Shown piece by piece: positions 1-11,389 of a stretch of DNA of 64,000 nucleotides. This DNA comes from Acridotheres tristis (lineage: Eukaryota; Chordata; Aves; Passeriformes; Sturnidae). Location of the stretch: NCBI GenBank assembly GCA_037013685.1, contig CM072893.1, positions 22,835,736-22,899,735 of the forward strand, in the 5' to 3' direction. The stretch's first letter is position 1; the number at the start of each line of letters is the position of its first letter. The notes beneath the pieces were generated by a model. It was not told the DNA's origin and did not search any database. It saw nothing but the letters and a program-made list of their open reading frames with translations. A program made the translations under genes and the position numbers.

Positions 1-3000
1 TTCAGTTTAAATAGATAGAGTGAAAAGCCTATTTTCATGGCAGGTGGGCTAGAGAAGGGAGGTTTTAATGACTCTTTATTCTTGGATTTATAATCTGACA
101 CGCTGTATGCACATGTGTTTGTCACAAAACTGTGTGAGGTGCCCACCATCCAACCATGCATTGTCCAACAGATGTTAAAGCCATCAAGTGTGTTTGCTTC
201 CAGTTCCAAAGGAAAACATTCTCTATTTTGGGACCTGGGATTTTTTTTTTTAACTGATCTAAACAAACAAATAAAAATAGTCTTGGAGAGTGGAGCCTTA
301 CATGATCATAAGAAACATGAGGATCTAAGGCCTGTTCCCTGACCCATAAACTGGGTTAGTAATCAGTGGTTCCTGCAGTTTGTTATTGTCATCACAAAAC
401 CTGAGGTTAGGCTGCGGACTATTTAAAAATCACGTGCACTACCAATACAGGGTATCTAAACATACACTTACTGCACTGACAAAGCATTAATTGCTCCTTA
501 CAACAATACCTGAGAGGCTCAATCACAGCAGAGGCCATGTCGTGTGAGGTACTGTAGGAGCACAGAAAGGACAGTGCTTTCCTCAAGGTGGGTATAGCCG
601 AAGACCACAAATCTATCATGAATCTGTATGGTGGGACTGTGCACAAGTGTGGTGCTTTACTGCAGGACTAGGACCTACTGTGTGTGGACAGCAGGATACT
701 GTGCTTGATTTTTTTTTATATATATGTGTGCTTCATTTGTAAGAGGAGAGGGTAAAACCTGCCTTATGGGTTGGCATAAGCTGAACTGAATAGAAAGAAA
801 GGCTGTGTCTAGCACCAGCCAGATTCCTGTTGCTGCATTGTAAGTCTCTTAACAGAAAATTAACGAATTCTGTGTTTTAGTAATAAGAAATAGAATTAAC
901 CAGCAAGAAATAAAAAATGTCAGCTTCCTGATTGAGAAATCCTACTGTGCAAGAAAAGACAAACAGTGAAATGTTTCCTCTAACTGTAGAAAAAGAGAAG
1001 TAAGCCTAGGACTCTTAATAATTTTGCATATTGGTAGCTGTTGCAGGTAATTAGACTCTGTCTTGGTTGCCTGGGCAAGGCAGACCCAAAACTATTTGTA
1101 GCATTAGGTTTGCTCACTTTCCTTAAACAAATTATTACCTTGTAAGTGGTATGACAGCAGTGACTCCTCCAAGAGCAATGAACCCCTCTGTACTCATGGG
1201 CACAGGAGTCAGGGCACTGTCAGACTTGCTCATGGCAGGTGGGGAACTGCACAATGTAGCCACGTAGGTGGAAAGAAAATGCAGGATAAAACAGTCTCCC
1301 AGTCACTACTACACCAAAGATATTTACATTGCTTTATAAATACTCCAGAAAGTTTTGGAACTACCTGTGGAATTAATAAAAACTGAGCTGAGAATCCCTA
1401 GAAACAATTTTGTATGTCTTGATCTCACTCCCCAAAAAGCCAGCGGGTATTTGAATGTTTAGTTCCTCAGGTTTTAAGTAAGAAAGGAAAAAGCTCCTAA
1501 AATATCTTCATAGGTAGCCCCTATAAAAGAACAAGATTCAAAAGCATTCCTTCAGGAGATCAAGGACGGTCCAGCCTTTGAAGCCTGGAGGATTGGGAAA
1601 TTTAAAGATCTTTGTGGCAATCATATTGTGCCATTAGAAATCTACCATTTGGAATTGTAAAGCGTTTAAAAGGAATGATTCCAAATTCCACAGCTGTCTG
1701 GTGAATGACAACTTGATGTGGCCTGGGGGGGAGGAAGAAGGTCATTGTTGGGAAAACAGTTAAAATGAACATTTTCTGAACAGATGCTTTAGATAATACT
1801 TTGATAAATGAGGTTTAAAACAAATAAAATATTCCGGGTGACTTCCTGGGAACAACAGATTAGTAAAACAAACAAACAAAACTCAAAATGCAAAGACAAG
1901 AAATAGGTATGGCTTGTCTTAGCAAATAATAGAGGAGTGCTCAAAACAAAATGCACAATAAACAGGAGTCTGAACCAGCAAGATAAGACAATTCTGCTGC
2001 CTATGGAAGGTGATATATTTTTTTTATTGCACTGCAGTTTTGCCAAGCAAGAAAGATTCTGGAAGGCTCTGTTCATTTTGATACACTACAATATTTGAGA
2101 ATCCCTTTTTATTGCCTTTTTTCCCTAAGCATTCAAGAAGCTCATCTGCTTGATCAAAATACAAAAGCATTGCATGTGCCTAGCAAGTGGGTAATGAAAG
2201 TGATCCCCTCAGTTTACTATCTTTGTCAGCAGAGTGCAGTGAGAAAAGTAAACAAACAGCATCACTGATGACAAACTGATTTATGGAACTGTTTGTTATC
2301 ATAATTTTCAGCATAGTCATGACTAAATGTCCCAATTCCGTGGCTGTTAAGAACACTGCAGGGACAGCTGCTAGCTGTGTGCCCTTAGTACCCATCAAAA
2401 GCTCCTTGTGGATGGGGTTTGGAATAGGGTCTGTTGAGAATATTTTTGAGGGACAATTTTTCATCTCCCTTTAACAGAACCTATATGAAACAGCTTCTAA
2501 TCCTGGTTTCTTCTGGCAAATATTTTATAAGTAAAACCAAATCAATATGTATAATTTGGGAGAAAATTTAAAAGCAGAAAATTTGCCCCCAAATTGAGAA
2601 TAACCTTTTAATTTTATCCTCTTTAATCCTCTGATAATTTTTGTGCTTCTCCTACAGAAAAGCAATTTTGCTAATCACCTTTGTGCCAATCCCTGCATTC
2701 CTAACAATAGCGTGAACAGCTTCCATCAAAGTCTTTGATGTGGGAAAGACACACACACACACACATATAATCTGAAAACAATTCAGCTCCTTGGTTCTCA
2801 ATGGTGAGCACTCTGCTTTAATAGAGTGCAAGTTCTGTGGAGGTTTCTAATCCTTTCTGCCAAACAGAAGAGACACAGTCAGGTAGCACACCTTATTCAG
2901 AAGTTAAAATAACATGTTACTTGCTCTTAGAGAAAATCAAAACAACTCAAGATCAAAAACAGATTCCGCCAACCTTAACGGGATAGACTTTCTACTCAGA

Positions 3001-4229
3001 TAACTCTTGATCTAAGTGTGTAACAAGTAACCTGCTTTAATCCCTCAAAGCGATGGTGTTACAGATAAGTACTGTAGTAGCAGAGGAGGTGTCTTAAGTT
3101 TCAGAAATACACAAAAGCATTGGTTGGAAGGAAAAACAAAACAAAGAGCTGTCCACATGAATGTGTCTTTAGCTGGAAAGGTGTATTTGAGGGCACTGCA
3201 AATAATAAAACCCCTTGAAGACAGAAAAAAAAAATGACAGGTAGGTATTCAAATGGTGTTTCTCCAAGCTGGATTTTATTGACTTATGCTGTTAAGGCTT
3301 TGCAGATATAGGCCCCCTGATGTTTAGTTTACAAACCCTGCAAGCCATGATGTTGGAATGGTCTGCTACTTCACAGAACCCTACCCCCTTTTCTAGAGGT
3401 TCAGAGTGGTCATGAGCCATGAAGAGGACTGGGATCTTTGTAAGATCTGGGAAAGATACATTATAATGCTTACACTGCACTGAGCACCTGCTTCGAGTCC
3501 TTTATGAGTGTGAATAACGCAGTGGAAATAATCAGGCTACACATACAGCTTTAGGAATGGTTCAGAACCTTCCTTGCTTCTTGCTCCTGCAGACACCTAC
3601 CTAAGCACTTACTCTGGCATTGTTGCAAAGGCTAAGGCCATGGGGCTCTTAGTCAGCAATGCACAGCTTTGACAGCTCTGCAACAGGCAGTATCCAAAAC
3701 CATGCCTGAGATAGTGTGTGCAAGGGGACGCAGTTGCTGGTACACTTAACTTAAAAAAAGAACCCAGAGAAAGTAATGAATGACATCTACATTTTGGGCA
3801 AAAAAATAACTATTGTTACTATGTTGTAAGTCAATTAATCCATACTTGAAAACAATGCCACATTTAAGAGCAATGTATTGTAATTTTTTTCTTCATACTG
3901 CTCTGTGTCCCCTGCTTGGAGCACAGGTGACCTCCGAGATTACTGGGTGTAAACACCTTTCATCTTAACCAAATATTTCACAGTGGTTTATACCTTGGAT
4001 TATAAATTGGAGAGCACTAAGGCCTTCCTTGTTCAGATACACTTGCCCATACCTCAGAGCTTGGTATCTCAGAGGGTCATACTGCACGTGTTACTTGGCA
4101 GCCCGCTCCTTCTGGTCTGCACCAAGTAGTTTTCCTTGGTAAAGCAGCAGAGCCACAGGCTGGAAACTGTCCACTGGAATTTGGGTGCCACACAGTGCAG
4201 GGAGACACACACTATGCACATGCTGCCTC
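1..4229. other. 5' intergenic flank, no gene seen
   Basis: This AT-rich sequence upstream of FBXW4 has no open reading frame with recognisable protein similarity; the longest frames are under 100 codons and look random. It contains a short (AC)n run near 2749-2764 and several poly-A/T runs. I could not identify a transposon or an RNA gene in it. In mammals the next gene on this side of FBXW4 is FGF8, tens of kilobases away, so a gene-free stretch here is expected. Confidence 0.6.
2749..2764. repeat. (AC)n microsatellite
   Basis: A perfect AC dinucleotide run of about eight units, directly followed by an ATATAA tail. It is short and unlikely to be functional. Confidence 0.9.
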
Positions 4230-5260
4230 TGCAGAGTAAGAGAGCCTAGGACTAGAAGAGACCCCTTGGACTGTCTTGGTTTGATATCCTGAGTTAGGAC
4301 TCTCCTAACTCACTTCCTGGTTAAGTTTTAGCAGTTGTGGTCAACACTCCCCCCTTCCCCCAAGGAAAAAAACCCGAAACGAAACCCAATTGGTACTGTT
4401 TTTTATAAATCCAGTAATGGTGAATCCACCATAAATCTTGGTAAGCTGCTTCAACAGTTGATTTTTTTTCACTACAAAAGCACACTTTATTCATGAATTT
4501 GTTTCCCATCACCTTCTGTTAAGAGATCTTATCTCTTTGTGTGTTAAACGGAAGAGCCAGATTTTTTTTCCTGTTTCAGTGCTCATAAGGTATGATCACC
4601 TCACACCTTAACCTTCCCTTTAGAAAGCTAAAATAGATTGAGCTTTTTGGGTCTTACTACAAAACATGTTTGACAGTCCTGTAATCATTCTTTACTACTC
4701 TTCTTTGAAACCCCTCTAGTTTTTAAACATCCTTCTTGAAGTGTTGTCTGGACAAATTATTTCCAAAACAGTCACAACAGAGTCAAAACCAGAGCTAAAA
4801 GCTCCCAGCTCTTGTTTTTTTCCCAGGACAGCACTAGCCCAGCCCTTTGGTCATAGCGCTGCAGAAGGAGCTCACCTTCAGCTGATTATTCATCTTAATG
4901 AAGTCTTTATGGAATTGCAGCTTTGCAGGATAGAGTTACATCCTTTCAGTGTGACCTACATTCTTTGTTCCAAGATGTGAGACTTTACATTTGGCTTGAT
5001 TGAAATACATATGATGTGATTATGCCTAAACTTAACTTAGGGGTATGCAGCCATAAGCATCCTTTGCCTCTTGCCCCATGCTTTGTGCCTCCTGCAAAGC
5101 TCTGCTAAGAAGGATTTCAGATTTTTTTCAGATTGTTAGTAAAAATATTTAATAGTGTAGGGTGTATAAGCAGTCTCCGTGGGCTCCTAGTGGAGAAAGA
5201 CCAACTTGATAATGTCTTTGCAATAACAATTTAAGTCAGAGAAGTCACTCAGCTTATAAT
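4230..5260 (-). mobile_element. Ancient CR1/L3-type LINE relic, minus strand
   Basis: The plus strand reads as the reverse complement of the 3' part of an old amniote CR1-class LINE. Recognisable blocks follow the consensus order: 'ggactagaagagacc' near 4250; 'cttggtaagctgcttcaaca' near 4437; 'cttaaccttcc' followed by 'agattgagct' near 4607-4642; 'tttttaaacatccttcttga' near 4720; 'cattctttgttccaagatgt' near 4958; then 'actttacatttggcttgatt' and the 'gttagtaaaaatatttaata' block near 5135. Frames are broken everywhere and no reverse transcriptase reading frame survives. The high divergence means the insertion is old and inactive. The right boundary is approximate and related sequence may continue to about 5400. 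The family name is recalled from consensus patterns, not from a search. Confidence 0.82.
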
Positions 5261-6360
5261 AATTTTAATGTTTCAGAAAATATTGTAGTCTGTTAAAAAA
5301 AGAAGCAAATTTCATATTAGAAGGATATGAAATTGACATAAAACTTTCATTTTCATTCACACAAAGTTTTAATAATCTTAAGCAAAACTTGTTGTATTAC
5401 CTCCCTTTCAGCTGGCTACTTAAGTCCTGTACTAGATGTGCTGTTATTTCACCTCAGCTCAAACTCAGGTTGAGAAATTTTTAATTACTCCAGACATCAC
5501 TCCTCAAAAAATGCTGATAAAAAATCTGCTGCCTTCTGAAACTTCCTGGACTTCCAGGGTATATTAAAACTCAGTATAAATGGACCAGAGAGCTCCTTAT
5601 CTGGCAGTTTTGAACCTCGAAAATATGAGGCTTCCAGACCTGGTGATTTATTCATAGAAGTATTTGGGAGCTTGAGATTAGACAGACAAGATGACCTTCT
5701 GGAATAGGATGCAAGTACTGTCAAACGGCCTGTATACTATGGTAACCTCATTATATACTGAAATTTATTATCCTACTCCACCCTGCAAAATGAGATGTAG
5801 ATTGTGGTGGCTAAGTGATACCTGTGCAACGCATTCTAGGCAGATTATGAACTTCTTAAAATTTATCTATTTTTTTTATTCTGAGGGAGAAATTTCCCCA
5901 GCATTTCAGGCTTCTGTAGAGTGGAAAGCACTATAAGAAAGAATAACACAACTAGACTCATATTTTCCTGCTCCACTGTCTGTGGAGAGCTACTTTGCCA
6001 TTTTGGACCAGAATCCTTCTTCGTTGTCAGTACTCCAGGCTCCTGTGGATGGCAACAATGACTCAGTTATTATGAACTGTTCTTTCGAGGTGGTGTCCTT
6101 GTGCATGTGTACACACGTGTGAACTGTGAACACTTTTCAGACCCCACTCTGTGGAGCTCTGGAGGGGGGAATGGACTGCAAGGAAGGGTGCTGGTAAGAA
6201 GCCAGCCCTAGATCTATTGTAGAAAGGCCTGCTCTTAGGTGGGGAAGACCCTTTCTTTTATGTGTCACAGGAATTTGGGAGTGTTGAAAACTGCTGTGCA
6301 GCACCAGATGACCCCTGCTGTCACTTCATGGGTGACAGGCACTCCTGACCCTGGTCAAGG
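5261..6360. other. Upstream flank between CR1 relic and promoter
   Basis: No gene is seen. The left part is AT-rich and may include more decayed CR1 sequence. The right part becomes more GC-balanced towards the promoter. There is an 'acacacgtgtgaa' E-box-containing stretch near 6112. I see no convincing transposon or RNA gene here. Confidence 0.5.
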
Positions 6361-6642
6361 ATAATTAATGAGCATTAATCACCTTGCTGTTCACCTTCCT
6401 TTGCAGGGGTGCAGTACCTAGCTGGTGTTGCTCCAGGTGGTGAGGCAGATGTTCTGGTTACCTGGGATCACCATCCCCACCATTAATTGTTCACGTTATT
6501 AATGAATACTCGGATCAGGTGACGTTTCTAATCCCAGATCGGACGATACAGACCCGTCAGCCGGTAGCGGAGCGGCGAGGGGGGTGTGGGGGAGGACAAG
6601 TGGCACAGGGGGAGTCCCAGCGGCTCCCGTTAATGAATTAAT
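6361..6642. promoter_or_regulatory. TTAAT-rich element at the FBXW4 promoter edge
   Basis: Within about 280 bases there are repeated homeodomain-type cores: ATTAATGAGCATTAAT (6364-6379), CATTAATTG (6481-6489), ATTAATGAAT (6498-6507) and TTAATGAATTAAT (6630-6642). The nonamer TTAATGAAT occurs twice, at 6499-6507 and 6630-6638, 131 bases apart. A CRE-like TGACGT lies at 6520-6525. The stretch bridges the AT-rich flank and the CpG island, where such motifs would not be expected by composition alone. It may be a promoter-proximal regulatory element of FBXW4 or part of the wider FGF8 control region. Motifs are seen; function is inferred. Confidence 0.45.
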
Positions 6643-6740
6643 CCGCTAACGAGGGTGGGCTCGGCGGTCCGTGCCCCCTCCGGTCCCGGCAGCCGCCTCC
6701 TCCCCCGGAGGGGGCAGTGACAGGCAGCGGCTCCTGCCCC

Positions 6741-6746
6741 ATGTGA
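6741..6746 (+). promoter_or_regulatory. FBXW4: AUG-stop micro-uORF (candidate)
   Basis: An ATG directly followed by TGA lies 96 bases before the proposed FBXW4 start and in the same frame. If transcription starts upstream, this minimal start-stop element would act on scanning ribosomes and could reduce FBXW4 translation. It also proves that the coding frame cannot extend upstream of 6747. Whether it lies in the mRNA depends on the transcription start site, which is not known. Confidence 0.4.
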
Positions 6747-6768
6747 CTGGGGAGCGGCTGCCCCGTCC

Positions 6769-7041
6769 ATGGCTTGGCCTCCCCCGGGCAGCAGCAGCTC
6801 CGGCTCCCGGGGAGGAGGGGCGGGAGCTGCTGCTCCATGGGGAGGAAGGGCAGCCCCCGATCCCCCCAGGCGGAGGGGGGATCCCGGGCCGCCTCCCCCC
6901 CCTCCCCGCTCTGGGCCTTACCTGAGGAGCTGCTGCTCCTCATCTGCTCCTACCTGGACGCGCAGGCCTTGGGCCGCCTGGCCCAGGTCTGCCGCCGCCT
7001 GCGCTTCCTCAGCAGCCGCGATGTCCTCTGGAGGCGCATAG
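6769..7041 (+). promoter_or_regulatory. FBXW4: Overlapping out-of-frame uORF (candidate)
   Basis: An ATG at 6769 opens a 90-codon frame that is out of phase with FBXW4 and terminates inside exon 1, overlapping the main start at 6837. Its bases just before the ATG (TCC) and the +4 G equal those of the main start, so neither is clearly preferred by context. The peptide is Pro/Ser/Gly/Ala-rich low-complexity sequence with no family resemblance, so any role would be translational control rather than a product. Confidence 0.35.
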
Positions 7042-7087
7042 CCCGCGGCTGCCTCAACTCCGGCTTCACCCAGCTCGGCACCGACTT
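6837..7087 (+). CDS. FBXW4: FBXW4 exon 1 (coding part): F-box
   Basis: This exon encodes the N-terminus and F-box of FBXW4 (dactylin), a substrate-recognition subunit that binds SKP1 in SCF ubiquitin ligases. The frame gives 83 codons plus two bases. The F-box covers residues ~28-68, opening with LPEELLLLICSYLD and continuing with ALGRLAQVC and DVLWRRIAR; these match mammalian FBXW4 as I recall it. The end, LNSGFTQLGTD, is also typical. I chose the ATG at 6837 because it is the first in-frame ATG after an in-frame TGA at 6744. It leaves 27 residues before the F-box, close to the ~31 in human. This leader is Ser/Pro/Arg-rich, whereas the human one is Glu/Ala-rich, so the leader is not conserved. 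The exon ends in phase 2 at a GTAAGC donor (7088). Confidence 0.95.
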
Positions 7088-7464
7088 GTAAGCGCGGCCT
7101 TCCCGGCGGAAGGGCGGGGGGCGGCTGCCGGGAAAGGCCGGGGATGCCGCGGCCCAGCCGGTTGCCAGGGCCGCGCTGCGCGCCTGGCGTGGCCGGCGCT
7201 GGGCCGCGAGGGGCGGGGGACGCGGGGCCATTCCCGAAGCGCGGTTGCGCCGCCCTTTCCCTGCGCCAGGAGGGGCGGCGAGGGCACAGGAAGGGCCTCC
7301 CTGGGAGGGAGCGGCCGATGGCGCACCCGGGGCGGCGGGGCCCGGCCCCGACGCTGCCCAGAGGGGTTGGAGGAGGCGCCTCGTGTCCCCGCGAGGGAGC
7401 GGGCGAGGCTGGCGGGGCTGCGCGGCGTGTCTTGAGTGGCAGGCCCAGCGGGAGGGCTGGAGCG

Positions 7465-7931
7465 TGAGGCCCTGTCCACCTCTGCAGAACTCTGTCCAGT
7501 TCTGGCGTCCTCAATACAAGGAGCTATGGGTGAGGGTCCAGCGGAGAACACGAAGAATGATAAGGGGTTTGGAACATCTTCCCTGTTGGGGGACGCTATG
7601 AGAGCCAGGCCTGTTCAGTCTAGAGATGACTGAGAAGGATCTCATCAATGCATATAAGTATCTCAAAGGCAGGTGCCAGCAGCAGGATGAGTAGCAATGT
7701 CCATAAACTAAAACAAACAAAGTTTCACCTCAGCAGGAGGAAGAACTTTATGCTGAGGGTGGCAAAGCACTGGAAGCGACTGCCGAGGGAGTGCATGGAG
7801 TTTCCCTCTGGTGACACTCAAAACCCACCTGGACTCATGGCTGCTCTGGGTCACCCTGCTTTGGCAGGGAGGTTGGACTGGATTATATCCAGAGGTCTTT
7901 TCCAGCCCAAATAATTCTGTGATTTTGTGAT
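7465..7931 (+). mobile_element. CR1 LINE 3' fragment, plus strand
   Basis: This is a 5'-truncated CR1 retrotransposon, the dominant LINE of birds. It carries the end of ORF2 and the 3' UTR: 'ctctgtccagttctgg' near 7491, 'gagggtccagcgga' near 7531, 'ctcatcaatgcatataagta' near 7641, 'gtttcacctcagcaggagga' near 7721, and 'ggttggactggatta' near 7871. The element ends in two copies of the diagnostic 8-base tail, ATTCTGTG/ATTTTGTG (7912-7927). Frame breaks show that it is dead. It is far less decayed than the relic at 4230-5260, so it is younger. The left boundary is approximate. Confidence 0.93.
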
Positions 7932-10900
7932 CTTCTTGGTTCCCAGACCCCCCCAAACACTGAGGTTTGGGGTCTCCAAAGTTAGGGAAGGTTGGAGCAC
8001 AAGGAGATGGACAGACCTGCTTGTGCAGCTGGGGTGGATCCTGTATGCCTGCATGCCCTCCCCACTTCTGAGCCGTGATCCCTGCTGTGGTCTTGAAAAC
8101 ACCTCAGAGAAAAAGCTGCAAGGGAGCAAGGACTAGGACGGTATCCTGGGAAAAGGCTGGAGGGTGAGCTTAGTGCATTCTTAGGTGAAAGAGCTTTTCT
8201 GGGCCCCCAGGAACACTTGTGTGTTAGGTTCTCACAGAGCAGCTTGCTGGTGTAAATGGTAATGGCTGGCACAGAGAAAGTGACTCCTGGACTTTTCATG
8301 GCTTCCGAGTTTTAAAGTTTTTTGAGTAGGAATTGTTCGAGGTTTTTTTTTCTTGGGTCTTTATTTTTCCCTCAGTTCAACAGCACAACATAGGTTAGGA
8401 ATAGGGTCAAGCCCTCTAGGCTTTGCAGTGTGTATTATACCAGTATCTTTCAAATGAAGTTCCTTTAGGGGTTGGGCCTTGGCAGTGGTTGGTGAGGATC
8501 CAGAGTTTGCCTTTTGTCTCTCAAATTTGGCTGTGTACCAAACGCCACTTGGAGGCAACCTCACAAAGTGGACTTTTCTTCCTCATTTAAGGATCCCAAG
8601 AGAAGTTTGTGTTCTTAGGATCTATGAATCCCTTCCTGTGGCTTCTCTTTAGCTGCCAGCATGGATCTTGTTTGTCATTCAATGACTCAGTATTGTTTCC
8701 ATAAACACTGTGGTGACATGACTCAAAAGAAGGGATGGCAGGTTTTGACCCCTGTTTTGCTGTCTGATGTTGCTGTCTCATCAATGCATAGACTTTAGAG
8801 AAACAATTATGGCTTCTGTTGGCAGGAGCAGAAATTTGGTGGTGCTGAAAATCCTTGTGTTGGGTTTTCAGGTGAGCACTTCAACTTGCTTGGTATTCAC
8901 AGGTTGGAAGTTAAGCACAGTTCCCTTGGAAGTCAGCAGGAATAAGCACTGTGGAATAGCTGTGCGTTGGACTCTTGTCTACTGTGATATATGATTTTGT
9001 CTCCTGAGGAAATGAAGTTCTGTATTTTTCATTAAGAATAAGGTGATACTCTGCTCCTTCAGTTGCAGGAGGGATCAGGTGTACAGCAGAGCAGGTGCAG
9101 TGTGTGTAAGGACCACCACTTCCCCCTGTGGAGGAATGCAGGTCTATAAACAGCTACAGAAGAGATTTGCTAGGTCAGAGGGTTTCAGGGAAGGGAAGGC
9201 TGCTTGAGTGTCATGAACTCACAGGGATTTCAGTGCTGTTAGATTTGCTATGAACAGGGTGTTTTTTTGTAATTCTAGGATGTACTTTTGTGCTATGTCC
9301 TATTTTCAAGTTTTCCTCAAACAACTCCAGTACTGAGAGCTGCTTTTAGCATTGGTCAGCACTTCCTTGGTCCTGGGGAGTTCAGTCATGGGTAACACAC
9401 CAAGTTACATTGCAAGTGGTTATGAGGAAACCTTGAGATATATCTGGAGGATGATTCCTTTAATTACTTTTAACTTCATAGAAGGCTCAGAAAGTCTCTA
9501 GTTCCTTGAAATAGTGTACCAAATCCTGTGGAGAATATCTGAAAAGCAAACACTTGTTTTCCCTGGATGGAGATCTAGTATCTGGGGGGAGTTACAGGAG
9601 TTTTACTCCAGTAGGGTAGGCAGTTTGGCAACAGATAAAAAGGAACCAGGAGGTCTGGATATCTGGATATCTGAACATCTGCAGAAGAACCAGTATGGCT
9701 GCACGTGTTGAGTTGTACAGCTGTAAAATTCATACTTAGCTGAAGAAGAGTTTAATAGTCTCTGTGGCAGCTCAGGGGTTTTAACTAGCTATGTCTGTTC
9801 TGTAGCACTTGCTCGTCGTTCATGCCCCAAAAGTGAAGAGCAATCTCCCAGATTGCTTCTCTTGCATTTGAGGGAGTAAGATTTGCAGAGAGATACTCTG
9901 TTTTATTTGAGTAATCAGTACGAGTTGGAGAGGGAGTTTAGGCAAGCTTCTGGGCACACCTTCCTTATGAATGGCAGTTTTAAGTAGGAACCTGGTAGAT
10001 TGCTCATTGAAGGCTAAATTTGAGCTGAGTAGGTATTTAAGCTGAAATATCACTGTGTAAATAGAATGGTGCTGAAGATGATGGATAGCTGGAGCTTCTT
10101 GATAACTGTGCTTTCTTAGCGATATGGAATAACTCTTGAGTTTGTCAAGCTTGGCTTTGACTCACTCAGGAGCTGAAGCTTCTATTGCATGTTTTGGCTA
10201 ATGTTGCATGAGGTGAACAGTAGTTTTTAGTTTTGAGAGGTTTTTTTGCAATACTGTGTGCAATTGAGAAAGCAAAGGCTGGAACCGTTTATGGTTAATG
10301 TACTTAATAAAATAACATGCATGGTTCTCACATTAGATCTTAAACTGATGGTCCCTGGGAGGCTGGCATAAGTTAAAAACTAGTCTAGGGAGTATTTACA
10401 GTTTAAAATAAAAATCCATCTCAGAATAGTTTGATCATTTCTGCTGTTAAGTGGCTTTTGATAAGCCATCTGTTAATGCTTTGTAAATAGCAATACATTT
10501 GAGCCTAAAGGAGATAGCTGTGAAACTTAACCCTTGCCTCCACTTTTCCATTTTTAAAAAGGTGATTAACTTGAAAATGACACTATTTCTTTAAAATGTT
10601 ATTTCTGTTGGGTATATCTTCAAATAATTGTAACAACAAGGATCAGAAGGAACAAGCTGTATCTTGTATGTGAAAAAACTGTTTGCACAGTCAGCTTGCT
10701 TATAAAACTTCTTTCTGCCAAAATAAGGAAGAGGTAAGATTGATAAAAAACTGGTTGCAAACCCCTAACTGTTAGCAGCATGGAGAATAAAAATAGTAGT
10801 ATATGTAAAAATATTCGATTTTATCTAATTTTTGAATTTGTCATCCTGGCTACATACTTTTAAAATTTGCCAGCTGTGGTTTTCTCTGGACACATGCTTG

Positions 10901-11330
10901 CACTTAAATGATATTAAATTAAGTTGCTAATGATGTCAAAGGAAGATGTGGACTCAAGCCCAGACACTAGCTGTTATGCTGAAAGGCATATTCGCAACAT
11001 TGACAATCTCTCATATTTCCCCTTTCTGATGGATTCAGCCAAATGGGAGTCACAGATGTAAGCCAAGTTAAGTATTTAAGGCCTGGATTCAATTGTGCAC
11101 TTGCAGGAGAAGAAAGAAGTTTGCTTTGAGGGATGTATCTGTACACTTCATTCCTTTGGCAGAGGGGAAACACTAGGTTCACATCCACCTGAGTCACTGT
11201 ATCTTAGGGATGGTAGGGGCTGACCTGGAAGAGTTCTTAAAGCACATTCTCAGTGTTAAAAATGTGCTCTTTCTTCGTTGAATCAGCAGTAATTAAATGT
11301 TCAATAGAATATTGTGTTGCTATTATGGAA

Positions 11331-11332
<2 letters not shown>

Positions 11333-11388
<56 letters not shown>

Positions 11389-11389
11389 G
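11333..11389. repeat. (TA)n microsatellite
   Basis: A run of about 28 AT dinucleotides is interrupted once by TG near 11372. It is self-complementary and can form a hairpin or cruciform. It is likely to be length-polymorphic and prone to assembly error. Confidence 0.95.

Larger units (their letters stand above)
6530..7465. promoter_or_regulatory. FBXW4: CpG island promoter of FBXW4
   Basis: GC content and CpG density rise sharply from about 6530 and fall at the CR1 insertion near 7465. The island covers exon 1 and the first 380 bases of intron 1, as is usual for a broadly expressed vertebrate gene. There is no evident TATA box at a sensible distance, consistent with dispersed initiation. The start site cannot be placed exactly but should lie between about 6550 and 6830. 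The GC-rich sequence also produces several long overlapping frames on both strands, which I regard as composition artefacts. Confidence 0.8.

Noticed and set aside
6774..6836. FBXW4 frame beginning at TTG 6774
   Set aside because: The frame is open from after the TGA at 6744, but 6774 is TTG, not ATG. The first in-frame ATG is 6837 and gives a leader length close to the mammalian one.
6918..7551. Long antisense frames in the CpG island (up to 198 codons)
   Set aside because: These are GC-rich low-complexity Pro/Arg/Ala translations that mirror exon 1 and its flank; no family resemblance.
11195..11250. CR1-like 'ggatggtaggggctgacctggaagag' stretch
   Set aside because: It resembles a reverse CR1 end for only about 40 bases and lacks the diagnostic tail or continuation.
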